A stretch of DNA of 64,000 nt from Lamellibrachia columna (Eukaryota > Annelida > Polychaeta > Sabellida > Siboglinidae): the NCBI GenBank assembly GCA_963662155.1, contig OY759261.1, forward strand, positions 6,381,661 to 6,445,660, given 5' to 3'. The notes under the pieces are model-generated. The model did not search any database and had not been told where the DNA came from. It worked only from the letters and a program-made list of their open reading frames with translations. A program made the translations under genes and the position numbers. How positions within the stretch are numbered: the stretch's first letter is position 1; each line of letters starts with the position of its first letter. Below, piece by piece: positions 1 to 10,348 of this stretch.

Positions 1-732
1 CGGTGGAATTACCACAGCTGTGTCCAGGGATATTCACCTCAATGACTCTCCATGGTCAAGCTTTGTCCTGCAGAGTGGTCGTTTGTCTCCGTGTAATTTG
101 GTCTTAGTTCCAGGCTTCTGTTTAGAAGGATGTTGGATTTGCATCTCATTGACACAACACAGTGATTCTGTTGACAAGCAGCAAGTTTGCGGTGTCTTTC
201 AGACAGAGCCAGCGACCAGGGTTCTTCTGTTCTCTGCATTAGCTAATACTGGGCACGGACATACAGAGCTGTATGTGAAACAGTGTTTTGTAGAAAAAAA
301 ATTTGTTATTAGTTTGTTAATCTCAGTAAGGGTTGTGTCATTAACAAAGTCATAAGTTGTATCATTAAATAAGTCTAAGTCATAATATGTTGTGAAACAC
401 AAGAACAAAATTTTTATATGATGCTATGCCAAATAAAATGTGTTATTATTATTAGTTGCCAGTTATGTTTTGTGCAAAACTGATCGGCAAACACAATAAA
501 AAAAAAAATTTCAGTAGCTAAAGTCCACTGGACACGTTATGTTAATGAGGCCTCCGGATGGTGAAGGAAATTTCCTTCTGATATGCATGAGACAATCTTG
601 GCTGCTGTTTGCTAATGTAATTAACATGTTTTATTTTGTACTGTCATGAACTAGTTGTGATGAGTGTTGTTCCTAGGGTGGTTGTCTTCTTATTGTTCAT
701 TGTGTCTTTATATGGGCTTATCTTGTTGTGTT
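1..732. other. Non-coding DNA, no gene recognised
   Basis: AT-rich sequence with short open frames only, none resembling a known protein and none flanked by convincing splice sites. AATAAA-like hexamers occur near 432 and 497 but there is no gene to attach them to. It could be intron or upstream flank of the ERG channel gene, whose first PAS-domain exons are not visible in this window. Confidence 0.5.
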
Positions 733-2141
733 GCTGCAGTACCTGAAGCCATTATGTACATATCAAGTTTGTGTGGTTGCAGTACCAGAAGCCATTATGT
801 ACTTATCAAGTTTGTGTGGTTGCAGTACCTGAAGCCATTATGTACTTATCAAGTTTGTGTGGTTGCAGTACTTGAAGCCATTATGTACTTATCAAGTTTG
901 TGTGGTTGCAGTACCTGAAGCCATTATGTACTTATCAAGTTTGTGTGGTTGCAGTACTGGAAGCCATTATGTACTTATCAAGTTTGTGTGGTTGCAGTAC
1001 CTGAAGCCATTATGTACTTATCAAGTTTGTGTGGTTGCAGTACTTGAAGCCATTATGTACTTATCAAGTTTGTGTGGTTGCAGTACTTGAAGCCATTATG
1101 TACTTATCAAGTTTGTGTGATTGCAGTATTTGAAGCCATCATGTACTTATCAAGTTTGTGTGGTTGCAGTACTTGAAGCCATTATGTACTTATCAAGTTT
1201 GTGTGGTTGCAGTACCTGAAGCCATTATGTACTTATCAAGTTTGTGTGGTTGCAGTACTGGAAGCCATTATGTACTTATCAAGTTTGTGTGGTTGCAGTA
1301 CCTGAAGCCATTATGTACTTATCAAGTTTGTGTGGTTGCAGTACCTGAAGCCATTATGTACTTATCAAGTTTGTGTGGTTGCAGTACTGGAAGCCATTAT
1401 GTACTTATCAAGTTTGTGTGGTTGCAGTACCTGAAGCCATTATGTACTTATCAAGTTTGTGTGGTTGCAGTACTTGAAGCCATTATGTACTTATCAAGTT
1501 TGTGTGGTTGCAGTACTTGAAGCCATTATGTACTTATCAAGTTTGTGTGATTGCAGTATTTGAAGCCATCATGTACTTATCAAGTTTGTGTGGTTGCAGT
1601 ACTTGAAGCCATTATGTACTTATCAAGTTTGTGTGGTTGCAGTACCTGAAGCCATTATGTACTTATCAAGTTTGTGTGGTTGCAGTACTGGAAGCCATTA
1701 TGTACTTATCAAGTTTGTGTGGTTGCAGTACCTGAAGCCATTATGTACTTATCAAGTTTGTGTGGTTGCAGTACTTGAAGCCATTATGTACTTATAAAGT
1801 TTGTGTGGTTGCAGTACTTGAAGCCATTATGTACTAATCAAGTTTGTTTGGTTACAGTACTTGAAGCCATTATGTACTTATCAAGTTTGTGTGATTGCAG
1901 TACTTGAAGCCATCATGTACTTATAAAGTTTGTGTGGTTGCAGTACTTGAAGCCATTATGTACTTATCAAGTTTGTGTGGTTGCAGTACTTGAAGCCATT
2001 ATGTACTTATCAAGTTTGTGTGATTGCAGTACTTGAAGCCATCATGTACTTATAAAGTTTGTGTGGTTGCAGTACCTGAAGCCATTATGTACTAATCAAG
2101 TTTGTGTGGTTGCAGTACTTGAAGCCATTATGTACTTTTCA
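733..2141. repeat. Minisatellite, 43-bp unit, ~33 copies, with 430-bp higher-order repeat
   Basis: The unit runs GCAGTACCTGAAGCCATTAT followed by GTACTTATCAAGTTTGTGTG and GTT. Copies differ at a few positions (CCTG/CTTG/CTGG; CATTATG/CATCATG; TATCAAG/TATAAAG). The variant copy with GTATTTGAAGCCATC occurs near 1125 and again near 1555, 430 bp (ten units) apart, so ten-unit blocks were duplicated. Apparent ORFs in this stretch are by-products of the repeat. Confidence 0.95.
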
Positions 2142-2213
2142 AGCTCACTTTGTACATTCTCAGTACTTTCAAACAGGCTTGTTAGAAAATGTGAGATATT
2201 TCAGCAGTACTTA

Positions 2214-2996
2214 GGCCGTGTTCACATACAAAGTTAATCCGCATTAGGATGCGGATCCCAATTCCGGTAGCGCAATGTGAACACCCTTAATCCGCATTAA
2301 GCTACCCGAATTCTAATGTGGAAAAACAGGTGAATTAGGATGCAGATTAGCCAATGTGAATGCTCCGTTTGCCTTGATTCGGTGATGACGGCACTGCTGC
2401 ATGACAGACGGCTGTAGTCTCGTGAGACTGTATGTGACCCTAGGTGACCTGAAATTCCATTTTTTTATCAGGTCAGACCCAGTTCTTTTGTGTAAGCTGT
2501 CACTTTTCCATCGATATACCGTTATCACGACTGATTTTTTTCACTGATATGGCGCAGGGGAGTACGTGGAGCAGAGAGGAGGTGGCAGATTTGGTGGAAG
2601 TGTGGGGCAACCAAGCGGTGATGCGGCATTTTGACGGAAATGCCAAAAACACGAAGGCATATAAACTGATAGCCGCAATGATGGTTGAAAAGGGATGTGA
2701 TCGGTCTGTGGCACAGATTCGCATAAAGATAAAGCATCTCCGGGCAGCTTATTACTCCTACTACAGTCAAAAGGACAACTATCAGTAAAGTAACTTCGAG
2801 CTGGTAATCTGCCATATTGACAAGTTGACTTCCGCTCTTGCGAGACAACTGTATGAGTGCATATGACCTGCACACCACGCCCTCTGGTGCACTAATTCGG
2901 TTGGCAGTTTAATCCGGCTTAACTCGGTGAATGTGAACAGAGCCAAATTAGTTGATCCGCATCGTAATTCGGCTGAAAATTAGATGTGAACACGGC
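2214..2996. mobile_element. PIF/Harbinger-like DNA transposon, non-autonomous (783 bp)
   Basis: The ends are inverted: GGCCGTGTTCACAT on the left and ATGTGAACACGGC on the right. They are flanked by TTA on both sides (2211-2213 and 2997-2999), the 3-bp TTA/TAA target duplication typical of PIF/Harbinger. Subterminal sequence is rich in short variants of TAATCCGCAT. The only coding content is a Myb/SANT-like ORF at 2549-2788. No DDE transposase is seen, so the copy is presumably mobilised in trans. Confidence 0.8.
2549..2788 (+). CDS. Myb/SANT-like (trihelix) DNA-binding protein of a Harbinger-type element
   Basis: A 79-residue frame with ATG at 2549 and stop at 2786-2788. It shows the Myb/SANT-like pattern: TWSREEVADLVEVWG near the N-terminus, a middle helix with YKLIAAMM, and the third helix RSVAQIRIKIKHLRAAYYSY. 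In PIF/Harbinger elements such a protein normally binds transposon ends and assists the transposase. It lies wholly inside the TIR-bounded element. It ends just after the third helix and lacks the usual C-terminal region, so it may be truncated. Whether it is expressed cannot be told. Confidence 0.75.
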   Translation: MAQGSTWSREEVADLVEVWGNQAVMRHFDGNAKNTKAYKLIAAMMVEKGCDRSVAQIRIKIKHLRAAYYSYYSQKDNYQ

Positions 2997-3000
2997 TTAG

Positions 3001-3418
3001 GGTTGTTGGCAGTGGTGTTACCACAGAACTTGTTTGGATATGTTGTGCATTTGAATGTGCTTTCAAATGCATCCGTGACATTTTTTGTGAATTTGAATGT
3101 GTACCCTCAACATTTGCATTTGAATGCGACCCCAAGATATTTTACCTTTCAAATGCCCTATCAAATACATCTCAAATACAGACATTATCATTTGAATAAT
3201 TAGTATTGTTAGATTCTGCGCCTGAAATACAGTTTTATATTACTAGTAACAAAACATCTGAAATGAACTCAAATGCATTTACAAATGGATAACTATAAAA
3301 TTTGCATTTGGTTCCTTGAAAAGGGTGTATTTACTTTTATATTTGAATAAATTGAAATAATTGCATTCAAATACATTGACAAGCATTTGTTAACAAATAT
3401 GCATTCAAAGAGTATGTA
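3001..3418. repeat. Stretch dense in ATTTGAATGC / ATGCAAAT motifs
   Basis: The sequence is composed of many variants of CATTTGAATG and CATTCAAATG, including octamer-like ATTTGCAT words. It abuts the Harbinger element. The same vocabulary fills the TIR-bounded element at 30558-31220, so this is probably a decayed relative of that element; clear termini are not seen here. Confidence 0.5.
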
Positions 3419-3499
3419 GTACTGTCTTTCTTTACAAAACTGCCTCAGTTTCCTCTCTAGAGAATGTTTGGCTGGTCACTGCCCTGCACGGTCTTGCAT

Positions 3500-3935
3500 G
3501 TGCTGACATGTTGTGTCCTGGTGCAGGTCTGTGCTGGCATGTTGTGTCCTGGTGCAGGTCTGTGCTGACATGTTGTGTCCTGGTGCAGGTCTGTGCTGGC
3601 ATGTTGTGTCCTGGTGCAGGTCTGTGCTGACATGTTGTGTCTTGGTGCAGGTCTGTGCTGACATGTTGTACCCTGGTGCAGGTCTGTGCTGACATGTTGT
3701 ACCCTGGTGCAGGTCTGTGCTGACATGTTGTGTCCTGGTGCAGGTCTGTGCTGGCATGTTGTGTCCTGGTGCAGGTCTGTGCTGACATGTTGTGTCCTGG
3801 TGCAGGTCTGTGCTGGCATGTTGTGTCCTGGTGCAGGTCTGTGCTGACATGTTGTGTCCTGGTGCAGGTCTGTGCTGGCATGTTGTACCCTGGTGCAGGT
3901 CTGTGCTGACATGTTGTGCCCTGGTGCATGTCTGT
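3500..3935. repeat. Minisatellite, 31-bp unit, ~14 copies
   Basis: Unit TGCTGACATGTTGTGTCC plus TGGTGCAGGTCTG, with alternating GACATG/GGCATG and TGTCC/TACCC variants. The reverse strand is open in all three frames because the unit lacks stops; the Cys/His/Gln-rich peptides implied there are not taken as real proteins. Confidence 0.93.
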
Positions 3936-3939
3936 GCTG

Positions 3940-6040
3940 TTCAGCATTAGAATGACCTCCTGCCTTTCTGTCATGGCACCAGTGGCCATTAAGACAAATT
4001 GGTTGCTAGGACAATGGAGTGGTCAATCCACAAGTATATGTTAAATGGCTCATTTGGCAATGAGTCGTAAAGGCATTTCTGGAAGAGATTAATGACTCTG
4101 ATGTCGTTTTTGAGACGGTTCATTGGAGAATGAAGACAGCTTCACAGCTTTACATTTGAAGCACACACCACACACTGATGTATTGGCCATTGTCTGGTAG
4201 ATACGTGATGTACGTGTTAATCTGGCTGTCATATCCACTGGGAAAAGCCTATCGTGTTCATTTTCAATGTGGATGAAATGTCCTGGACTCTGTGATATTC
4301 AAACAAGTCACGCATGAGCGTAATTTAGTGGACCAGCAATATGAAACACTGTCTGGGCGTGCCAGTGTTTATCAGCGTTTTATGGGCTGGCTGATATGGG
4401 GTTAGTGTTAACTGGGATTTGTAACACGGGGGGGGGGGTAGGTAGGTAGTGTGCTTATGAAAGAATTGTGCTAGTCATAATTGTCAACTGGTGGTGGGAG
4501 GTGCCATATCTTTGGAACAGCCACTTGAGTGTGATCAGTCATTGGAACAGCCCCTATCTTGAGCACTGCAAGATGTTTGTGTGTTGAAACAAGCTTGGCA
4601 ACAAGGCTTGTTCCTTGAAGCTGACTGTTTGGTCAAGTGGTCAGTGGTCTTATCAGTCCACTCTAACTGGCAGGTCACCTGGTCAGTCTCTCTGTTCTTG
4701 TCTACAAACTTGTGCCATTATCTGGAAACTGCAACTGGAATGGGGAATAATCTTGTTCCTTGTTGCAGTATCCATCTCGACCCTTCTCCTCCAGTGCGTG
4801 GCGTCAAGAGGAATACTCGTCCAGCCAGCTATTGGGTCATAAATTTGGAGCTTATTCCTACCTATGGTTACATATTGCCTTCATCTCAGATATGTAACTG
4901 ATTTATAATCACCTGGTAGACATTAGGACTGGAAAATACCACCAGGTCATCTTGTACATCAGTGAAAATGCAAAGGAAAATGTATGGATCTTGTGTGGGC
5001 GGTGGGCTTACCAGTTGTCCAGGATATGTAACAGTTTGTTCTTTATGATACCATCGCCTTATGGTACAATTACCTTATGGTACAATTACCTTATGGTACC
5101 ATTACCTTATGGTACAATTACCTTATGGTCTGACAAGCAAACAGTTGTTGATGGATATCCAATATCTTCCATTCAATACATTCTGTTTGGAGAAATATTG
5201 TTGGTTCAATCTGCAGAAGAATGTCAACAAATAATATGTCTAATGAACTGATGGGTCAGTTATCACCATGGTACTGCATTCATTTCTTAACATTTCTCTA
5301 GGAGTCTGTATTGAGGTATCACAAGTGTGAAATTAAAAATCTGCCGTCCTGTCAACAAGTACTGCTCTTTTTTGCTCTACCAATGATGTCTTGTTTTGAA
5401 GTCTCCCCTCTCATGGACGTCCTGGTCCAGTCTAGAAAAATTATGAAGTCATTGTCAAGGGATGTCAAGTAGGACCAATTGCATTAGTAACATTATTGGC
5501 CAAACTAATTGTATTACTGACCAAATTGATGGAACTACTGGTCACATTTAGAGAAGAAAGGGTGATGAAGGTCCACATGGGATTGCCAGTAGTTTCTAAT
5601 CATGTATTGCATGTCATCACTTAAGGACATTCATCTGTGACATGGTGGTTCAGTATGTATGAAGTCACCAACCCAATATAGCCTTCATTCATGAAGTGGC
5701 ACATTCAGTCTTTCAGATGAAACAGGTCGAATAATAATAATTTTTTATTTTCACACTTCTCTATTACAAAAGTCCAGTGAAGAATTATTACACACTTTTA
5801 AAGCATGATATATTATTTTTTCGTTGAACTTATTTTTTTTAGTTTAAATTTTTTTTAGTTAAACTGTTTTTTAGTTTAACTTTTTTTTAGTTATGTCCTT
5901 TTAATACACAACATGTGTGCGTGTTTATACATATTTTTACTTGTAATTTATGTATATGTATGAACTTTTTGTCTGAAATTAACATTTATTATAATCAAAT
6001 CAGAGAACTTTCATTTTACATATCCAAGTGTGTTTAATTT
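3940..6040. other. Non-coding DNA with a small 16-bp tandem repeat and T-rich tract
   Basis: No gene recognised. A five-copy tandem of TTACCTTATGGTACAA lies at about 5052-5118. A poly-G run sits near 4430. A T-rich stretch at 5810-5900 repeats TTTTTTAGTTAAAC-like words. The remainder is unassigned. Confidence 0.6.
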
Positions 6041-6041
6041 A

Positions 6042-6090
6042 CCTGGTAGATGCTTTCGTCAACTTATCACGTCAACTTCATCAGTACCAA
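6042..6090 (-). ncRNA. Hammerhead-ribozyme-like motif of a Penelope-like element
   Basis: Read on the - strand there is CTGATGA (6084-6078), a six-pair stem II (GTTGAC with GTTGAC through G-C, A-U and G-U pairs), then GAAA (6057-6054). Sequence TTGGTA before CTGATGA can pair with TACCAG after the GAAAGCATC segment to form stem I, placing a candidate AUC cleavage triplet where expected. Helix III would be only about one pair. Known PLE hammerheads have very short helix III and may act as dimers. The adjoining PLE coding end supports the assignment; activity is unproven. Confidence 0.5.
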
Positions 6091-6209
6091 TGACACTGAA
6101 TGACGTCATCGTACACCTGAGGCAGTTCGTAATTGCCCTCATCTCTGTTGACGGGTGTTCTGGTTTTCCTGATCTAGATGGCTTCCTTGATATGCCGGTT
6201 GGGTTCCTT
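6081..6209 (-). pseudogene. C-terminal end of a Penelope-like retroelement GIY-YIG ORF (broken)
   Basis: On the - strand, the frame from 6209 to the stop at 6081 reads KEPNRHIKEAI, then a TAG, then IRKTRTPVNRDEGNYELPQV and a short tail. PLE-type ORFs commonly end with the pattern KEAIWIRK...NRDEG.Y.L...YD following the GIY-YIG nuclease, and the TAG here replaces the expected Trp. Upstream sequence is too decayed to follow. The stop codon overlaps the CTGATGA core of the hammerhead-like motif, matching the compact PLE layout. Confidence 0.7.
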
Positions 6210-6299
6210 GCTTTTGTCTATCTAAATATATTGTTTGCGATTAGATAGGTAACTGGCAAACCATTTATTGCTTATTCCTCTTATTCCATAGTGATTGAA

Positions 6300-7640
6300 C
6301 TTATTCAGCAACACAGAAGTCCAGTAGATCGATGGAATTAATTCCACGTAAGTATTCATGTGTAGAAACCAGTTCAGCGTACAAAGTTGACTTCCATAGT
6401 TGGATATCAGAGGCAGCTTTATCAGTAAAAGGTATCACCATCATTCCAGACCGGGAATTACATGATGGACTATCAAGGCTGGATCGCTGTAAAGGCAACC
6501 TTACATCATTACTTTCGAACAAACGGTTGTCGGGACGACACTCTTCCGCTGCAGCTACTTCCACAACCACTGTCGGGTTGTGACGATGCAGGCTCCGCCT
6601 CCCGGAGCAATCTGGTTGAGGCCAGTTAAACCGGGGTAAATCAAAGATGTCACTGTTAATACGAGGCCAGGATGCCCGGGAAGAACGATCCGCTTCTTCG
6701 CCGATATTACATGCATTGCCTTTACGTAGGGTTTCTAGAGCTGTTTACAATCAGCTTACATTCAAAGTCCCTAACAAGGTCCGAGGTACAAGGGCGGGCA
6801 GAAATTTCCGCCTCAGCCTGTTCCGATTCAGGGCCTGTAACAGTAGTACAAGATGGCTCACCCTTATCACAGAGGTCGTGGCACTGCCTCCCAATACCAA
6901 TGTCAACCACAGGCCGGTCCAAATCACTCTGCCTCCTAAGCTAAGTACATCATGAGGCCGGACAATCCGGGAAACAAAATCCGTGGTATCGTTGCTCTGC
7001 CTCACGGAGCTGTCAATACGAGGCCGGTACAACCGGGAACTCAACGGGTTACTGTTATCTCCCTGTCCCCTGACGAGTGCTGGGCAAACTCCTTGCCATC
7101 AACTGCAGGGCCGTCAGGCTCCCTCTCTTCCAGCTCCATCGCCCAGAGCCTCCTCACTGCCTTGTATTTGTTAGTACAGCAGGTTCCTTTCATCGCATCA
7201 AAAGATCGACATGGCACTACTCGGAGGAGGAGCTGGTTGATATTGTGCCCACCCGGGTACACCTTGAGCACCCGCAGTTCCGTTCGGGCGAGGAGCTGCA
7301 GCTCCTTGTCAGACCAGGAGGCCGACGAGTGGTACCTTTGGCCCACCCCGTCTCCCACAGGGTTGCGTAGGGCTCTTCTCTTCGGTGGGGAAGCGTTCTC
7401 CACCTCGATCGGGGACCCAGCACCCTGGGTTTTTGGTCTCTAGCTCCAACAAGCCGGCTGTCGGGAGTCCAGCCGAGTAGTCGTAAGGTTGTGCACTGGC
7501 AGCTTGGGTGGGGGGGGGCAGGTCGAGCACACGGCCCGTCAGCATATCGCGAATAGCGATATAGGCTGCCATGTGCCTGACACTCTTAATGACATCCAGC
7601 AACCTCTGCGTAAACAGAGCCACCAGTTCAAAGTTAACAT
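6300..7640. mobile_element. GC-rich degenerate retroelement-like region
   Basis: This stretch is visibly richer in G+C than its neighbours and carries overlapping open frames on both strands. It contains repeated words such as ACGAGGCCGG and AATCCGGGAA near 6660, 6950 and 7020. The only interpretable coding signal is the SANT-like segment on the - strand (7041-7403). I infer an old retroelement, but no reverse transcriptase is recognisable and the boundaries are guesses. Confidence 0.35.
7041..7403 (-). pseudogene. SANT/Myb-like DNA-binding segment, retroelement-type
   Basis: The 120-residue frame includes SWSDKELQLLARTELRVLK, then NINQLLLRVVPCRSFDAMKG and TNKYKAVRRLW. The pattern W..(D/E)E...LA..E......IN..L....R....(I/M)KG.....Y is seen in the N-terminal regions of R2/NeSL-like and other non-LTR retroelement proteins. 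Residues outside this block are unrecognisable, and no neighbouring RT or nuclease is seen. It may be a relic or a chance partial match. Confidence 0.4.
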
Positions 7641-7642
7641 TA

Positions 7643-8490
7643 AGAGAATCGGAATGCTTTAGGTCAAACTGAAGTTGTTAATGTTAAATTTGTGCGTGCA
7701 AGTGTTTGTAATACAAATAAAAATAGATGTATCATCGTTTGTCTGCCTCGTGTTGCACCCATAGAAATTCATCTTTCCATTTGTCTACAGATTAATGTTT
7801 TCGTTTTCCCTGTTCATAGTTATTCACTACTGCTCCACGTTCTACTGTTCTGTGTTCTACTGTTCTGTGTTCTGCTGTTCTGTGTTCTGCTGTTCTGTGT
7901 TCTACTGTTCTGTGTTCTGCTGTTCTGTGTTCTGCTTGTCTAGCAGTTAACTGATCAGGTTTCTGATCTGCTTTTGGCGGTGTTAGGAACATGTTAATCG
8001 CAAACGAACTCGGACATTCAAACACACCTTTCGTTTTTCACACATTCGACAGGGCGGCTCCTGGTGACTACAATGACCTAGGAGTACTGTCTATGCACCT
8101 GGTAGCTTAGTTGGCGTTATACATTACGCAAAATCTGCCTTGTCGTTGGATTGGTGGCGTGTTTATTTACCGTATTTTACGGCATTACAATAAACAATGA
8201 TAATAGCATGCAGTATAAACCCGTACATTTTACTTGCTCCGGGCAATCGGGCAACCATTAATGTCAAGCCCTGAAGTCAATTATTCAAGGAAACATGTTA
8301 TAAGGATTTACACTGCTTTATACAGAACTAAGTAAAAAATGTGGCAGTTCTGAAATTGTGTGGAAAGTATCCAGTGTGTTGCTATATTTATATGTGTTAT
8401 ATAGAATCCAGAATATGATGTACACAGCCCGACTACTTGGTCTGATGTCATCTTTGCCTTGCTGTTCATGTCAAGCCTTGTGTTGTTTCA
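7643..8490. other. Non-coding DNA with a 15-bp tandem repeat
   Basis: A seven-copy array of TGTTCTGTGTTCTGC (TAC/TGC variants) lies at about 7843-7935. The rest is AT-rich and unassigned, and leads into the polypyrimidine tract and AG acceptor (8490-8491) of the first visible ERG exon. Confidence 0.7.
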
Positions 8491-8491
8491 G

Positions 8492-8629
8492 GCAGCAAGT
8501 TCCTATGCAGCGTTTTGGTGGCACCCGTCAAGAATGAAGGCAATGAGACGATTCTGTTCATCCTCAATCTGGAGGACATCACAGACGCTCCCATCAAGAG
8601 TGACTCCTATAGGAACTCTCTCAAGAACA
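8492..8629 (+). CDS. KCNH2/6/7-like (erg): ERG exon A: C-terminal strands of the PAS domain
   Basis: Acceptor TTGTTTCAG at 8483-8491, donor GTAAGT from 8630. It reads (G)SKFLCSVLVAPVKNEGNE, then TILFILNLEDITDAP and a basic Ser/Asn stretch. This matches the end of the ERG PAS domain (DGS.FLC.V...PVKNE...MFILNFED). It starts with two bases of a split Gly codon and ends with one base of the next codon. Preceding PAS exons must lie upstream of the window or be too diverged for me to see. Confidence 0.93.
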
Positions 8630-8661
8630 GTAAGTGCTCTTTAAATGTTGTTGTTGCTCTC

Positions 8662-8825
8662 CTCTTTATCCCTGTAGTCCAGGGTGAGGCTGGCACCAAT
8701 ACCTCTTTATCCCTGTAGTCCAGGGTGAGGCTGGCACCAATACCTCTTTATCCCTGTAGTCCAGGGTGAGGCTGGCACCAATACCTCTTTATCCCTGTAG
8801 TCCAGGGTGAGGCTGGCACCAATAC
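8662..8825. repeat. Tandem repeat, 41-bp unit, 4 copies
   Basis: Four nearly identical copies of CTCTTTATCCCTGTAGTCCA plus GGGTGAGGCTGGCACCAATA and C lie 33 bp downstream of the ERG exon A donor. Confidence 0.93.
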
Positions 8826-8870
8826 TGGTCATCAGTTTTTGTTTTCCTTCTTCTTCATCACTTCATTATG

Positions 8871-9187
8871 GAGCGTGATAGCATACCGGTTAGAATGCTG
8901 GACTCTCAGTCGAGAGAACCAGGTTTCAAATCCCACTATGATCGCTTCGAACCTTTGGCAAGTTTGATCACCCCACGTTGCCACAGTTCACTCAGCTGTA
9001 TAAATGAGTACCTTCCAATACAGACAGTGGTGGATATGTGAACAAATAGTCTTTGAGCAGTAATTGCAGCATGGCTGAATGCTTCCCAGAGAAGTTGAAA
9101 TGGCCTTGAAATGAACAGGTCTGCCAGGGGGTGAAGTGTAAAGTGATTTGAGCAGTCCCAAGGACTGGATACCGTGCTACATAAGAA
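8871..9187 (+). mobile_element. tRNA-derived SINE
   Basis: The head resembles a tRNA: a box-A-like TAGCATACCGGTTAGAATG, an anticodon-arm-like CTGGACTCTCAGTCGAG, and box-B-like GGTTTCAAATCCC. A body of about 230 bp follows, ending GGACTGGATACCGTGCTACA TAAGAAC, reminiscent of SINE tails that end in a CGCTATATAAGAA-like block. It is a retroposon head rather than a functional tRNA gene, because the acceptor stem does not close. Confidence 0.75.
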
Positions 9188-9347
9188 CTTACCTTTCCTT
9201 TTTCACTGATCCCGTTTCACTGCCATCTCCGCCACCCGTCTCCACTCCCCCATCGCTCGCTCTCATTCTCCCCTCCCACTACCGCCAAATCTCTCTACAC
9301 ACAGTCCTCCCATCTCAGTCTCGGTCATCCTCTTCTCCTTCCCTCTG

Positions 9348-9428
9348 GAATGGAAGGGAACGGTTGACGAAGAGAGCAGATGCACTCTAAGTGCATCTGC
9401 TCTCTTCGTCAACCGTTCCCTTCCATTC
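9348..9428. repeat. Perfect 39-bp palindrome (3-nt spacer)
   Basis: Left arm 9348-9386 begins GAATGGAAGGGAACGG and ends GATGCACT; right arm 9390-9428 is its exact reverse complement; the spacer is CTA. The right arm plus following sequence recurs 2,060 bp downstream (from 11445) without the left arm, so the palindrome marks the left edge of a duplicated block. Confidence 0.95.
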
Positions 9429-9469
9429 TTTCCACGTATCCAGCCCACTTTAGCCGGCTCCTCACCAGC

Positions 9470-10309
9470 TTCATTGTGAGACTCTCTCTCTCTCACACCA
9501 ACTTCCTTGTGAGACTCTCTCACACCAGCTTCCTTGTGAGACTCTCTCTCTCACACCAGCTTCCTTGTGAGACTCTCTCTCTCACACCAACTTCCTTGTG
9601 AGACTCTCACACAAGCTTCCTTGTGAGACTCTCCTTCTCACATAAACTTCCTTGTGAGACTCTCTCTCACACCAACTTCCTTGTGAGTCTCTCTCTCTCA
9701 CACCAGCTTCCTTGTGAGACTCTCTCTCACACCAACTTCCTTGTGAGACTCTCTCTCACACCAGCTTCCTTGTGAGACTCTCTCTCACACCAGCTTCCTT
9801 GTGAGACTCTCTCTCACACCAGCTTCCTTGTGAGACTCTCTCTCACACCAGCTTCCTTGTGAGACTCTCTCTCACACCAGCTTCCTTGTGAGACTCTCTC
9901 ACACCAACTTCCTTGTGAGACTCTCTCTGTCTCACACCAACTTCCTTGTGAGACTCTCTCTCTCAGACCAACTTCCTTGTGAGACTTTCTCTCTCACACC
10001 AACTTCCATCTGAGACTCTCTCTCTCTCACACCAACTTCCTTGTTGCGACTCTCTCTCTCTCTCTCACACACCAATTTCCTTGTGAGACTCTCTCTCTCA
10101 CACCAACTTCCTTGTGAGACTCTCTCTCTCACACCAACTTCCTTGTTGAGACTCTCTCTCTCTCTCACCAACTTCCTTGTTGAGACTCTCTCTCTCACAC
10201 CAACTTCCTTGTTGAGACTCTCTCTCTCACACCAACTTCCTTGTGAGACTCTCAAACTCTCACACCAACTTCCTTGTTGAGACTCTCTCTCACACCAACT
10301 TCCTTGTGA

Positions 10310-10348
<39 letters not shown>

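Noticed and set aside
733..2141. Regular repeats suggestive of a CRISPR array
   Set aside because: Units are head-to-tail with no unique spacers, and the sequence is clearly animal.
3432..3989. Cys/His-rich proteins on the - strand
   Set aside because: Three frames of the same 31-bp array are open; no independent support.
8878..8945. Functional tRNA gene
   Set aside because: Box A and B are present but the acceptor stem does not close and a SINE body follows.
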